A stretch of DNA of 33,828 bases from CAYPCH01 sp964409165. Lineage in GTDB: Bacteria; Bacillota; Clostridia; Acetivibrionales; Acetivibrionaceae. This document shows positions 8,499-16,384 of this stretch, in pieces; within the stretch, counting starts at the first letter, position 1; each line of letters begins with the position of its first letter. The notes beneath the pieces are model-generated. The model did not search any database and had not been told where the DNA came from. It saw only the letters and a list, made by a program, of their open reading frames with translations. Both the position numbers and the translations under genes were made by a program. The stretch covers positions 1 to 33,828 of the forward strand of contig CAYPCH010000027.1 in the NCBI GenBank assembly GCA_964409165.1, given 5' to 3'.

Positions 8499-8593
8499 AA
8501 AATTTTGCACCCTTGATGGATGCGAAATTTTATTATTGATATTTAACATAATTTAATAGATGTATGGACAATATTAGAAATTTGTAGTATAGT
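8499..8593 (+). promoter_or_regulatory. Promoter and inverted repeat upstream of the TrmB-like gene
   Basis: The promoter is -35 TGGACA (8565-8570), 17 nt, -10 TATAGT (8588-8593). Upstream, AAAATTTTGCA (8499-8509) and TGCGAAATTTT (8521-8531) form an inverted repeat with one mismatch and an 11-nt centre. It could be a weak terminator or a binding site; there is no long T run. Confidence 0.6.
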
Positions 8594-8641
8594 TTTGCTA
8601 AACAGGAACACTAAGATTGAATTGTTACTCGGAGTGGTAGT

Positions 8642-9346
8642 ATGGATGTTATTGAGCTTTTGACACAGTTTAATATTACCAGACAGGAAGCAACCATATA
8701 TTTAACGTTGCTATCTGAAGGAGAGCTTAATGGATACGAGGTTGCGAAGATAACCGGGATCTCACGTTCTAACACCTATACATCCTTGGCTGCCTTGGTT
8801 GAAAAGGGAGTAGCTTATATTGTCGAGGGACCGGTAACAAAGTATACACCTGTACCTGTTGAGGAGTTTTGTGATAACAAGATAAGGAAGCTCAAGGAGA
8901 CCAAAGAGTATCTTATGGAAAGTATTCCGGAGAAGAGAGAAGATGCCGAAGGATACGTAACGATAAAAGGAAAGGTTCAAATTCTGAACAAAATGAGAAA
9001 CATGGTGTCAGGAGCAAAAGAGAGGGTATATATTTCAGTATCAAAACAGGTATTGGATGAAATACTAGATGAGGTGAAGGGTGCTGTAAAGAAGGGAATA
9101 AAAGTAGTTTTGATTATAAATGAGCCTTTAAACCTGAAAGGCGCTACGGTATACTTTATGGGAAAGCAGCATCAACAGATACGGCTTATTGCGGACACAT
9201 CCAATGTACTTACCGGTGATATTGACAATGGTGAGTACTCAACCTGTCTGTATTCAAAAAAGAAAAATCTGATTGATTTGTTAAGGGATTCTTTAAAAAA
9301 TGAAATAAGGCTGATTGAAATAATGAAAGGGGAAAGCACAAAATGA
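8642..9346 (+). CDS. TrmB-family transcriptional regulator
   Basis: Residues 1-75 form a winged helix-turn-helix of the TrmB type (ITRQEATIYLTLLSEGELNG, then YEVAKITGISRSNTYTSLAA). Residues of about 100-230 match the phospholipase-D-like TrmB C-terminal domain, which in relatives binds sugars or other small effectors. There is no membrane segment. The stop overlaps the next start by four bases (ATGA at 9343-9346), so it is translationally coupled to the diaminopimelate decarboxylase gene and may control it. The effector cannot be deduced. Confidence 0.8.
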   Translation: MDVIELLTQFNITRQEATIYLTLLSEGELNGYEVAKITGISRSNTYTSLAALVEKGVAYIVEGPVTKYTPVPVEEFCDNKIRKLKETKEYLMESIPEKREDAEGYVTIKGKVQILNKMRNMVSGAKERVYISVSKQVLDEILDEVKGAVKKGIKVVLIINEPLNLKGATVYFMGKQHQQIRLIADTSNVLTGDIDNGEYSTCLYSKKKNLIDLLRDSLKNEIRLIEIMKGESTK

Positions 9347-10626
9347 AAAAGACTTTTGTAAGTTTTGAAAAATTGAAGGAGATAACAAAGGAGTATCCAA
9401 CGCCTTTTCATCTTTATGATGAAAAAGGCATACGAGAAAATGTACGCAAGCTGAGGAAGGCGTTTGAATGGAACAAAGGTTTTAAAGAATACTTTGCTGT
9501 CAAGGCAACACCCAATCCCGCAATTTTAAAGATAATGAAGGAGGAAGGCTGCGGAGTTGACTGTTCGTCCTATACCGAGCTTATGATGTCTGATGCAACC
9601 GGTTTTAAAGGTAGCGATATAATGTTCTCGTCAAACGTTACTCCGAAGGAGGATTTCAGACTTGCACACAAGCTTGACGCCATTATAAACCTTGATGATA
9701 TAACCCATATTGATTTTCTTGAAAAAACAGCAGGTATTCCTGAAACAATAAGTTGCCGTTTTAATCCCGGAGGCGATTTTGTTATTGATAATGCCATAAT
9801 GGATACTCCACAGCAAGCAAAATACGGATTTACCAGGGAGCAGATGACAGAGGGGTTCAAAATACTTATGGGCAAAGGAGTAAAGCAGTTCGGGATGCAT
9901 TCATTTTTAGCCAGTAACACAATAGCAAATGAGTACTATCCTGTACTTGCAGAAATACTTTTTAAAACAGCAGTGGAACTAAGCCGTGAAACGGGCGCTC
10001 ATATAGCCTTCATCAATCTTTCCGGCGGTATAGGAATTCCATACCGTCCCGAACAGCAGGCAACGGATATTTATGCTGTAGGGCAGGGGGTTAGGGAAGC
10101 TTTTGAGAAAATATTGGTTCCGGCAGGTATGGGAGATGTTGCTATATATACGGAACTGGGAAGGTTTATGTTGGGACCTTACGGATGCCTTGTTTCTACT
10201 GCAATACATCAAAAACACATACATAAGGAGTATGTAGGCCTTGATGCTTGCGCGGCTGACTTGATGCGTCCTGCAATGTACGGAGCATATCATCATATCA
10301 CGGTAATGGGCAAGGAAAATGAGCCATGTGACCATATGTATGATGTAACCGGGGGGCTTTGCGAGAATAATGACAAGTTTGCAATTGACCGTATGCTTCC
10401 TAAAGTTGATATAGGTGATTTGATGGTGCTGCATGATACCGGTGCGCATGGATATGCAATGGGCTACAATTACAATGGGAAACTTCGCTCGGCAGAGATA
10501 CTGCTAAAGGAGGATGGCTCAACACAGCTCATACGGCGTGCTGAAACTCCTGCCGACTATTTTGCCACCTTGGATATTTACCGGGAGTTTAAAGAGATTA
10601 TTGATTCCTATAAGAGCGGAAAGTGA
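9343..10626 (+). CDS. lysA: Diaminopimelate decarboxylase-type PLP enzyme
   Basis: A fold-type III PLP enzyme predicted to convert meso-diaminopimelate to L-lysine plus CO2. The PLP lysine is K54 in YFAVKATPNP. Further landmarks are CGVDCSSYTEL, the glycine-rich loop LSGGIGIPYRPE, the phosphate/substrate segment TELGRFMLGPYG, the dimer-interface cysteine region VTGGLCENNDKFA and the C-terminal HDTGAHGYAMGYNYNG. The 427-residue length fits LysA. The closely related decarboxylases of arginine, ornithine and carboxynorspermidine are alternatives, but the CENND and GAHGYAM segments favour diaminopimelate. The ATG overlaps the stop of the TrmB-like gene. The NdpA-like gene follows after 37 nt. Confidence 0.85.
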   Translation: MKKTFVSFEKLKEITKEYPTPFHLYDEKGIRENVRKLRKAFEWNKGFKEYFAVKATPNPAILKIMKEEGCGVDCSSYTELMMSDATGFKGSDIMFSSNVTPKEDFRLAHKLDAIINLDDITHIDFLEKTAGIPETISCRFNPGGDFVIDNAIMDTPQQAKYGFTREQMTEGFKILMGKGVKQFGMHSFLASNTIANEYYPVLAEILFKTAVELSRETGAHIAFINLSGGIGIPYRPEQQATDIYAVGQGVREAFEKILVPAGMGDVAIYTELGRFMLGPYGCLVSTAIHQKHIHKEYVGLDACAADLMRPAMYGAYHHITVMGKENEPCDHMYDVTGGLCENNDKFAIDRMLPKVDIGDLMVLHDTGAHGYAMGYNYNGKLRSAEILLKEDGSTQLIRRAETPADYFATLDIYREFKEIIDSYKSGK

Positions 10627-10663
10627 TAAAAACGCCAATATACGGCAGGATGGAGAATAGATA

Positions 10664-11677
10664 ATGAATCACGACATAATTATAAAACGTGCGGTACTGC
10701 ATGTGCTTGATAGTAACTCAAGCATTCCGGTTCTGTCAAACAGGGAGCTTGAAGCAAGTGAGGACCTGGTAGATTACATGGGTAAGCACATTGATAAAAT
10801 CTTGGATGATCCAAATACAAAGAATGCAGGATTTATTGGCGAGGAAAACAATATTATGTTTTTGTGCAAGATGCTTAATGACAATGAAGATGAATTTCTG
10901 CCGATTACTATTGATGCCGCAGGGAAACTTTTTGACCTTATGAAGCAGCATGTGGATATACCATCGGCAGATCTTCTTTGCAGCGTCCTTGAAATTGACG
11001 GGCAAAAGCATTTGGGTATTATCAAGCTGAATTACAAAACGGGATTTACCCACTGGGTAAATAATGAACCTGAAGGAAGTATTAACACCATAATAAAGCA
11101 TAGGACGCTGTTACCGCAGGAAGGTCAGAAGCTTGAAGAGTGTGCGCTTATAAATCTTAATGATTATAGTATACGGGTTTTGGAAAAGCAATTTGAGATA
11201 AACGGTGAAAAAGAGTATTACCTTACAAAGTATTACCTTAAATGCAAGTGTGGATTATCTGACAATGCCAAGCTTAAGATACTTGATAAGGTCACTAAAG
11301 AGATAAATAAAAAATACTATGACGAGGACTATGAGAAAGCAATAAAGCTTAAAAAGGCCGTCAGCGAAAGCTTTGAGGAGACATCTGCGATTCAGATTGA
11401 TCATATAGCAGACAAGGTATTTGAAAATAACATGGATGTCCGTAAAGAGTATATTGAGGAAGTATCTAAGGCAGGTATTCCTGAAAAGGAGATAACCATA
11501 CCCGACAGATTGATTGAAAAGAAATTTAAAAAACATAAGATAAAGACGGATAACGGTATTGAGATTGATTTCCCGCTGGAGTATGCTGGAAATAGCGATA
11601 AAATTGAATTTATTAATAACCCCGATGGCACAATATCAATAGTAATAAAGAATATCTCAAAGATTACCAATAGATAA
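10664..11677 (+). CDS. NdpA/YejK-like 37-kDa nucleoid-associated protein
   Basis: This protein resembles the NA37 family (nucleoid-associated protein NdpA/YejK), whose members associate with bacterial DNA; the molecular role is poorly known. The match rests on its length (337 residues), the N-terminal IIIKRAVLHVLDSNSSIPVL segment, the mixed alpha/beta make-up and the Lys-rich C-terminal half. There is no signal peptide or membrane helix. It lies 37 nt after lysA in the same direction and may share its transcript. The GH10 gene begins 116 nt further on behind its own promoter-like elements, and I see no terminator between them. Confidence 0.68.
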   Translation: MNHDIIIKRAVLHVLDSNSSIPVLSNRELEASEDLVDYMGKHIDKILDDPNTKNAGFIGEENNIMFLCKMLNDNEDEFLPITIDAAGKLFDLMKQHVDIPSADLLCSVLEIDGQKHLGIIKLNYKTGFTHWVNNEPEGSINTIIKHRTLLPQEGQKLEECALINLNDYSIRVLEKQFEINGEKEYYLTKYYLKCKCGLSDNAKLKILDKVTKEINKKYYDEDYEKAIKLKKAVSESFEETSAIQIDHIADKVFENNMDVRKEYIEEVSKAGIPEKEITIPDRLIEKKFKKHKIKTDNGIEIDFPLEYAGNSDKIEFINNPDGTISIVIKNISKITNR

Positions 11678-11708
11678 TGGATGGGTATTCAAGGAAGATA
11701 TGCATAAG

Positions 11709-11779
11709 AGAAATGATTGAATATTTTGTCGATTTTTGATAGAATTATAGTATAAGTATTTAAAAATTCAATCATTTCT
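11709..11779 (+). promoter_or_regulatory. GH10 promoter region inside a perfect 14-bp inverted repeat
   Basis: AGAAATGATTGAAT (11709-11722) and its exact reverse complement (11766-11779) flank 43 bp. That interval holds the 20-bp AATTATAGTATAAGTATTTA (11743-11762), nearly identical to 72-91 before the GH5 gene. The right arm ends one base before the AGGAGG ribosome site (11781-11786). The -10 is probably TATAAG or TAGTAT; no convincing -35 is seen, which may mean an alternative sigma factor or an activator. Confidence 0.55.
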
Positions 11780-11793
11780 TAGGAGGAAAATCC

Positions 11794-13008
11794 ATGCAAC
11801 TCTCGAATGCCTTAAAAAGATGCGCATCACTTCTGTTAGCAGCTTGCTTGATTGTAATATTACTTATAAACGTTAATGCCAGATTTGTAAGTGCTAATGC
11901 AGGATTATCTGAGAGTAAACCTAAATTCTTAGGTAATATTATCTCATCCGATGTTCCGACAAATTTTAATGGGTACTGGAATCAGATTACGCCAGAGAAT
12001 TCAACTAAATGGGGGCATGTTGAGGCAGTCAGGGGTCAAATGAACTGGAGTCAGGCAGATAAGGCTTATAATTATGCAAGAAGTAACGGTTTGCCTTTCA
12101 AGTTCCATACATTGGTGTGGGGAAGCCAGGAACCCAGATGGATCAGCTTTATTACGACAGCTGAACAGGAAGCAGAAGTGTTGCAGTGGATGGATGCTGC
12201 TGCTACAAAATATGGGGATTCAGATTATGTCGATGTTGTGAATGAAGCGTTGCATGCGCCAGCATCTTACAGGAATGCTTTGGGTGGAAGCGGGGCAACA
12301 GACTGGGATTGGGTCATAAGGTCTTTTGAGGAAGCAAGAAAGAGATTCAATGGCAAGTTGCTTATAAATGATTACGGAATAATAAGTGATACAAATAAGG
12401 TAAATCGGTATTTGCAGATTATTAATCTGCTGAAGGAAAGGAATTTGATAGACGGCATAGGGATACAGTGTCATTATTTTAATGTTGATAATCTTCAGGC
12501 AAGTACAATTAAGGTCAATCTGGATAAACTTTCAAGTGCAGGATTGCCAATATATGTATCTGAACTTGATATCACCGGTGATGATAACACACAGCTTGAG
12601 AGATATAAGGAGAAATTTCCTGTTTTTTGGGAGCATCCGTATGTCAATGGTGTAACAATTTGGGGATGGATACAGGGGGAAACCTGGAAAAATGGCACGC
12701 ATCTGGTTACTTCCTTAGGCGAAGAGCGTCCTGCTCTCAAGTGGTTAAGAGAGTATGTTGACGCTAATCCAAGAATTTATCGGCAGTCATCGTCACTAGT
12801 AAAGTTCCCTGTGCTTTATGAAAGTGGTGATGTGAACCGAGATGGAATTATCAACTCCGCTGATTATGTACTTATGAAAAGGTATTTATTAGACAATGCT
12901 TCCCTTTCTGGAGACAGGCTTCCCAATGCAGATATGGATGGAGACGGAATTATCAACTCTGCTGATTATGCATTGCTGAGAAGATACATACTTGGACAGG
13001 GTTTTTGA
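11794..13008 (+). CDS. Cellulosomal GH10 endo-1,4-beta-xylanase with type I dockerin
   Basis: This secreted xylanase is attached to the cellulosome. Residues 1-36 are a signal peptide ending VSANA. Residues of about 38-330 are a compact GH10 barrel with TPENSTKW and HTLVWGSQEP substrate-binding segments. E151 in VVNEAL is the predicted acid/base and E257 in SELDIT the predicted nucleophile. A short Pro-free linker leads to a dockerin (about 341-404) with calcium loops DVNRDGIINSAD and DMDGDGIINSAD. The recognition pair is Ser-Ala in both repeats, unlike Ser-Thr in the GH5 enzyme of this window. No carbohydrate-binding module is present. AGGAGG lies 7 nt before the ATG. Confidence 0.93.
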   Translation: MQLSNALKRCASLLLAACLIVILLINVNARFVSANAGLSESKPKFLGNIISSDVPTNFNGYWNQITPENSTKWGHVEAVRGQMNWSQADKAYNYARSNGLPFKFHTLVWGSQEPRWISFITTAEQEAEVLQWMDAAATKYGDSDYVDVVNEALHAPASYRNALGGSGATDWDWVIRSFEEARKRFNGKLLINDYGIISDTNKVNRYLQIINLLKERNLIDGIGIQCHYFNVDNLQASTIKVNLDKLSSAGLPIYVSELDITGDDNTQLERYKEKFPVFWEHPYVNGVTIWGWIQGETWKNGTHLVTSLGEERPALKWLREYVDANPRIYRQSSSLVKFPVLYESGDVNRDGIINSADYVLMKRYLLDNASLSGDRLPNADMDGDGIINSADYALLRRYILGQGF

Positions 13009-13077
13009 TTTATTATGGCAGTGTTCCTATGATTCTTGGAATTGTATATTTAAAATATGTTATATTGCAATATGATT

Positions 13078-13112
13078 AGGAAGGGTAAAACAAAAATACC
13101 TTTCCTTTATTT
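13078..13112 (+). terminator. Terminator of the GH10 gene
   Basis: AGGAAGGGTA (13078-13087) pairs with TACCTTTCCT (13097-13106; one G-T wobble). TTATTTTG follows, and a further TTTTTG shortly after. Confidence 0.78.
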
Positions 13113-13125
13113 TGTTTTTGCATAA

Positions 13126-13504
13126 TTTACAGATAATAGTTTTAATGTATACTGTAAGTGTTATTGTACCATATAAAGAATATGGGAGAATGATAAAGAA
13201 AATTTTATACGATTGATACGGATTATGCAGTTGAGATAGTCTAATTACTTTATGGGTAATAACTGAGTATATTCGACAAGTTAAAGAGCCTATAGTTTTG
13301 CATATACGATAACATTAAGTTAACCTTAAAACAAGTATTAAAGTCTAAAATAGCAGTTGATATTTTCAAGGTTATATGTTAGGATAGTTAGTGAAAAATT
13401 TAACTAGCTATCTTGCATAATTATCAAAATATAAAGTGATTGATTAACAAGACGTAACATACTATTTTGAATAAAAAATATGTTGATTTGAAGGGAGAAT
13501 TGTA
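13126..13504 (+). promoter_or_regulatory. Promoter and long leader of the PEP carboxykinase gene
   Basis: A good promoter has -35 TTTACA (13126-13131), 16 nt and -10 TATACT (13148-13153). It would give a leader of about 345 nt. The leader contains a 10-bp stem, GATAGTTAGT (13383-13392) with ACTAGCTATC (13403-13412), without a T run. A weaker second promoter (TTGATT 13440-13445, 17 nt, TATTTT 13463-13468) would give a short leader instead. I recognise no riboswitch in it. Confidence 0.5.
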
Positions 13505-15298
13505 ATGAGTTCAAACAAAAAATTGCAAGCCTGGGTAAAAGAAATTGCAGATATGTGTCAACCGGATAAGATTTACTGGTGTGATGGTACAGAGGAAGAG
13601 AATGAACGCCTTCTTAAGGAAACGGTTGAATCGGGAGCTGCTATTCCTTTAAATCCTGAAAAGCGCCCTGGATGTTATGCTTTCTTTAGTGATCCATCAG
13701 ATGTGGCACGTGTAGAAAACCGCACTTATATTTCCTCTAAAAAGCAGGAAGATGCAGGCCCGACTAATAACTGGGTTGACCCTGTAGAACTTAAAGCAAC
13801 TATGAAAGACTTATACAAAGGTTGTATGAAAGGAAGAACAATGTATGTCATTCCTTTCTCTATGGGACCTATAGGCTCCCCTATCTCAAAGATAGGTGTT
13901 GAAATAACTGATAGTCATTACGTTGTTGTTAATATGCGAATTATGACGCGTATGGGTAAAAAGGTTCTTGATGTACTTGGAGAAACTGGAGAATTTGTAC
14001 CATGCTTGCATTCGGTAGGCGCTCCATTGGCTGAAGGACAAAAAGATATAGCATGGCCGTGTGCTCCGATAGAGAAAAAGTATATAAGCCACTTCCCTGA
14101 AGAAAGAACTATTTGGTCGTATGGTTCAGGATATGGAGGAAATGCACTTTTGGGCAAAAAGTGTTTTGCACTTCGCATAGCTTCTGTTCAGGCACGTGAT
14201 GAAGGCTGGATGGCTGAGCATATGCTTATCTTACGCCTGACTGATCCTAAGGGAAATAAAAAGTATATTGCCGGAGCATTCCCAAGTGCTTGCGGAAAGA
14301 CCAATCTGGCAATGCTTGTTCCGACTATTCCGGGTTGGAAGGTTGAAACAATAGGAGATGACATAGCATGGATGAAATTTGGCTCTGACGGAAGGTTGTA
14401 TGCTATTAACCCTGAGGCAGGCTTCTTTGGAGTCGCACCAGGTACTTCAATGGATTCCAATCCGAATGCTATGAGAAGTATAGAAAAGAACACAATATTT
14501 ACAAATGTTGCTCTGACAGATGACAAAGATGTGTGGTGGGAAGGTATCGGTACTGATGCTCCGCAGCATTTGATCGATTGGAGAAACAATGATTGGACGC
14601 GTGGTTCAGAGTCTTTGGCTGCTCATCCTAATGCGCGCTTTACAGCACCTGCAAGTCAATGTCCATCTATTGCACCTGAATGGGAAGATCCTGCAGGAGT
14701 GCCGATTTCCGCAATTTTGATTGGGGGACGCCGTCCTAGTACTATTCCTTTGGTACATGAAAGCTTTAACTGGGAGCATGGTGTATTTATGGGTTCAACA
14801 ATGGGTTCTGAAATAACTGCTGCTGCCATATCTGATAAAATCGGACAGGTGCGCCGCGACCCATTTGCCATGTTACCTTTTATTGGTTATCACGTAGGCG
14901 ACTATTTACAGCACTGGCTTGATATAGGGACTAAAACCAGTGAAGATAAATTGCCTAAGATATTCTATGTTAACTGGTTCCGCAAGGATCAAAACGGCAA
15001 ATGGCTCTGGCCTGGATTTGGTGAAAACAGCCGAGTTCTCAAATGGATTGTTGAAAGAGTTTCCGGCGAAGGCAAAGCTGTTAAAACTCCTATCGGATAT
15101 ATGCCTACAGGGGATGCCATTGATACAAACGGTCTTGATGTAAGTGAAGCTGACATGGCTGAATTGCTCAAAGTGGATAATGAACAGTGGTTACAAGAAG
15201 TTGCTTCTATAAGAGAGCATTATGCGAAGTATGGAGAGAAACTGCCAAAAGAGTTGATTGCACAGCTTGATGAACTGGAAAACAGACTCAAAGGCTAA
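13505..15298 (+). CDS. pckG: Phosphoenolpyruvate carboxykinase (GTP)
   Basis: It interconverts oxaloacetate plus GTP and PEP plus CO2 plus GDP. In cellulolytic clostridia it feeds the malate shunt from PEP to pyruvate, so it is a main glycolytic enzyme as well as a gluconeogenic one. The GTP-type family is clear from FPSACGKTN (259-267, P-loop with the hyper-reactive cysteine), GDDIAWM (284-290) and the segments PFSMGPIGSP and AHPNARFTAPASQCP. The 597-residue length is normal; the ATP-type enzyme is shorter and unrelated in these motifs. A GAAGGGAG ribosome site precedes the ATG. It is monocistronic, with a terminator directly downstream. Confidence 0.96.
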   Translation: MSSNKKLQAWVKEIADMCQPDKIYWCDGTEEENERLLKETVESGAAIPLNPEKRPGCYAFFSDPSDVARVENRTYISSKKQEDAGPTNNWVDPVELKATMKDLYKGCMKGRTMYVIPFSMGPIGSPISKIGVEITDSHYVVVNMRIMTRMGKKVLDVLGETGEFVPCLHSVGAPLAEGQKDIAWPCAPIEKKYISHFPEERTIWSYGSGYGGNALLGKKCFALRIASVQARDEGWMAEHMLILRLTDPKGNKKYIAGAFPSACGKTNLAMLVPTIPGWKVETIGDDIAWMKFGSDGRLYAINPEAGFFGVAPGTSMDSNPNAMRSIEKNTIFTNVALTDDKDVWWEGIGTDAPQHLIDWRNNDWTRGSESLAAHPNARFTAPASQCPSIAPEWEDPAGVPISAILIGGRRPSTIPLVHESFNWEHGVFMGSTMGSEITAAAISDKIGQVRRDPFAMLPFIGYHVGDYLQHWLDIGTKTSEDKLPKIFYVNWFRKDQNGKWLWPGFGENSRVLKWIVERVSGEGKAVKTPIGYMPTGDAIDTNGLDVSEADMAELLKVDNEQWLQEVASIREHYAKYGEKLPKELIAQLDELENRLKG

Positions 15299-15351
15299 TT
15301 ATTAATACTGAATTAGAATTTATAGGTAATGAAATAAAATCATTACGATGA

Positions 15352-15404
15352 AAACCGACTGATGAAGGTATGAAATAGTTTGACCATATCAGTCGGTTTT
15401 TTTA
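15352..15404 (+). terminator. Terminator of the PEP carboxykinase gene
   Basis: AACCGACTGAT (15353-15363) pairs perfectly with ATCAGTCGGTT (15388-15398), followed by seven or more Ts. The T run leads into copy 2 of the two-hairpin repeat. Confidence 0.88.
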
Positions 15405-15474
15405 TTAAAGTCATTTCCTGAAAGGAAATCTGGCAAAAATCTTAGCGACTCAATGTCCCTAAAATTTCTGTTAT
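15405..15474 (+). repeat. Post-terminator two-hairpin repeat, copy 2 (decayed)
   Basis: Hairpin 1 (ATTTCC, loop TGAAA, GGAAAT at 15413-15429) is identical to copy 1. Hairpin 2 has lost pairing: GCGAC against GTCCC, and AAAAATCTT against AAAATTTCT. The spacing and surrounding bases still align without gaps to copy 1. Confidence 0.72.
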
Positions 15475-15479
15475 TCAAA

Positions 15480-15513
15480 AGGCAAGTCAAGAACCGTCCC
15501 CGACTTGCTTTTT
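15480..15513 (-). terminator. Bidirectional terminator containing GGGGACGGTTCTT
   Basis: GCAAGTC (15482-15488) pairs with GACTTGC (15502-15508), with T runs on both sides. On the minus strand it abuts the stop of the GIY-YIG-like gene. The loop reads GGGGACGGTTCTT on that strand, a phrase I recall as common in intergenic repeats of Firmicutes; that recollection is unverified. Confidence 0.65.
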
Positions 15514-15862
15514 AAGGTTGTTTGTTATATCCTTGGTCTCCGTAAGGATTTAGCTTATCAAGCCACTTTTTTTTAAGTTTTTCAAGAGCATCTTTTAAAT
15601 CAAAAAATCCATCTTCCTTCTCCTCTAAAACCTCTAATACTTCAAAAGAAAAGGATTCTTTACCGTATTCATTCCATTCTTTTTGGAGCAACTCATTTTT
15701 ATGAGAACCCATTTCCAATTGAAATTTTTTTCCGTTTATGGTTTTCAGATTTGGACTGCTTTCGATCAATATTTTATGATTGGCATTGTTTTTTATCTGA
15801 TAAACCCCTGCCTGAGTTTTAGTTTCTTTGTAAAGCTGTTTTAGTTCCTGTTTGCGATCCAT
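15512..15862 (-). CDS. Degenerate GIY-YIG domain protein
   Basis: A small soluble protein (116 residues). AGVYQIKNNANHKILIESS (18-36) aligns with the GIY...YIG core of GIY-YIG nucleases. The first motif is GVY, but the second is ILIESS instead of YIG. Then follow the alpha-helical WNEYGKESFSFEVLEVLEE stretch, the usual position of the catalytic glutamate and histidine, and a C-terminal LNPYGDQGYN resembling the family's ending. Loss of the second motif makes catalysis doubtful. The ATG follows AAAGGAGTG. It stands alone between two terminators and the palindromic MITE. Function unknown. Confidence 0.6.
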   Translation of the reverse strand: MDRKQELKQLYKETKTQAGVYQIKNNANHKILIESSPNLKTINGKKFQLEMGSHKNELLQKEWNEYGKESFSFEVLEVLEEKEDGFFDLKDALEKLKKKWLDKLNPYGDQGYNKQP

Positions 15863-16070
15863 AGTTTACACACTCCTTTTAAAATCATTTTATTAACCAA
15901 TGCTGACTGATGTCAGGAAAATGTTTTTCAGTATTTTTTCACTGTTCTTCTAAGCAACATTATGACAATCACCTAACCGTATAAACAAACACATCGTTAA
16001 AATGTTTATTGTATAACAGATATTATATAATAATGTTTAGATATTTTCACCATTCTTAAAAATGCAAAGC

Positions 16071-16217
16071 TTATTTACTCAACTTTCCCACAGTATTTAT
16101 GGGCTCTTTGCCACTAACCTAGCATTGCTCACCGCGGTCAAAAAGTAAACTTTTTGACCTTAACTTGTGAGCAACCAGAGCCTCAAAATACTATAAGTGG
16201 GGAAGTTGGGTTATTTG
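16071..16217. mobile_element. Palindromic MITE, copy 1, with 7-bp flanking repeats
   Basis: The element is 16078-16210 (133 bp). It starts CTCAACTTTCCCAC and ends GTGGGGAAGTTGGG, so its termini are imperfect inverted repeats extending about 35 bp to GGGCTCT and AGAGCCTC. The centre is a second hairpin around AAAAAGTAAACTTTTT. Flanks are TTATTTA (16071-16077) and TTATTTG (16211-16217), a 7-bp target duplication with one change. It contains no gene. Copy 2 lies inverted at 21358-21494. Confidence 0.82.
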
Positions 16218-16301
16218 TCCAAAAGAAGATGTAAAGTATAAGATATGTAAACAAAATGCTGGAGAGCTTTGAAAGGCCAAGGTAAGAGTCAAATGAAAAT
16301 A

Positions 16302-16330
16302 TTGCAAACAAAACTAAAATAGGTTAGTAT
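16302..16330 (+). promoter_or_regulatory. Putative promoter of the rRNA methyltransferase gene
   Basis: -35 TTGCAA (16302-16307), a 17-nt spacer and -10 TAGTAT (16325-16330) end about 55 nt before the TTG start. It is 92 bp from the edge of the MITE, so the element does not supply the promoter. Confidence 0.5.
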
Positions 16331-16384
16331 ATTAGTAAAATTTAAGATAAATATAATAAAGAAACAGAAGGAAGGATTATTGAC

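Noticed and set aside
9979..10449. 156-codon minus-strand open frame
   Set aside because: It is opposite lysA and has no domain or ribosome site; a codon-bias shadow.
14188..14589. 133-codon minus-strand open frame
   Set aside because: It is antisense to the PEP carboxykinase core and shows no domain.
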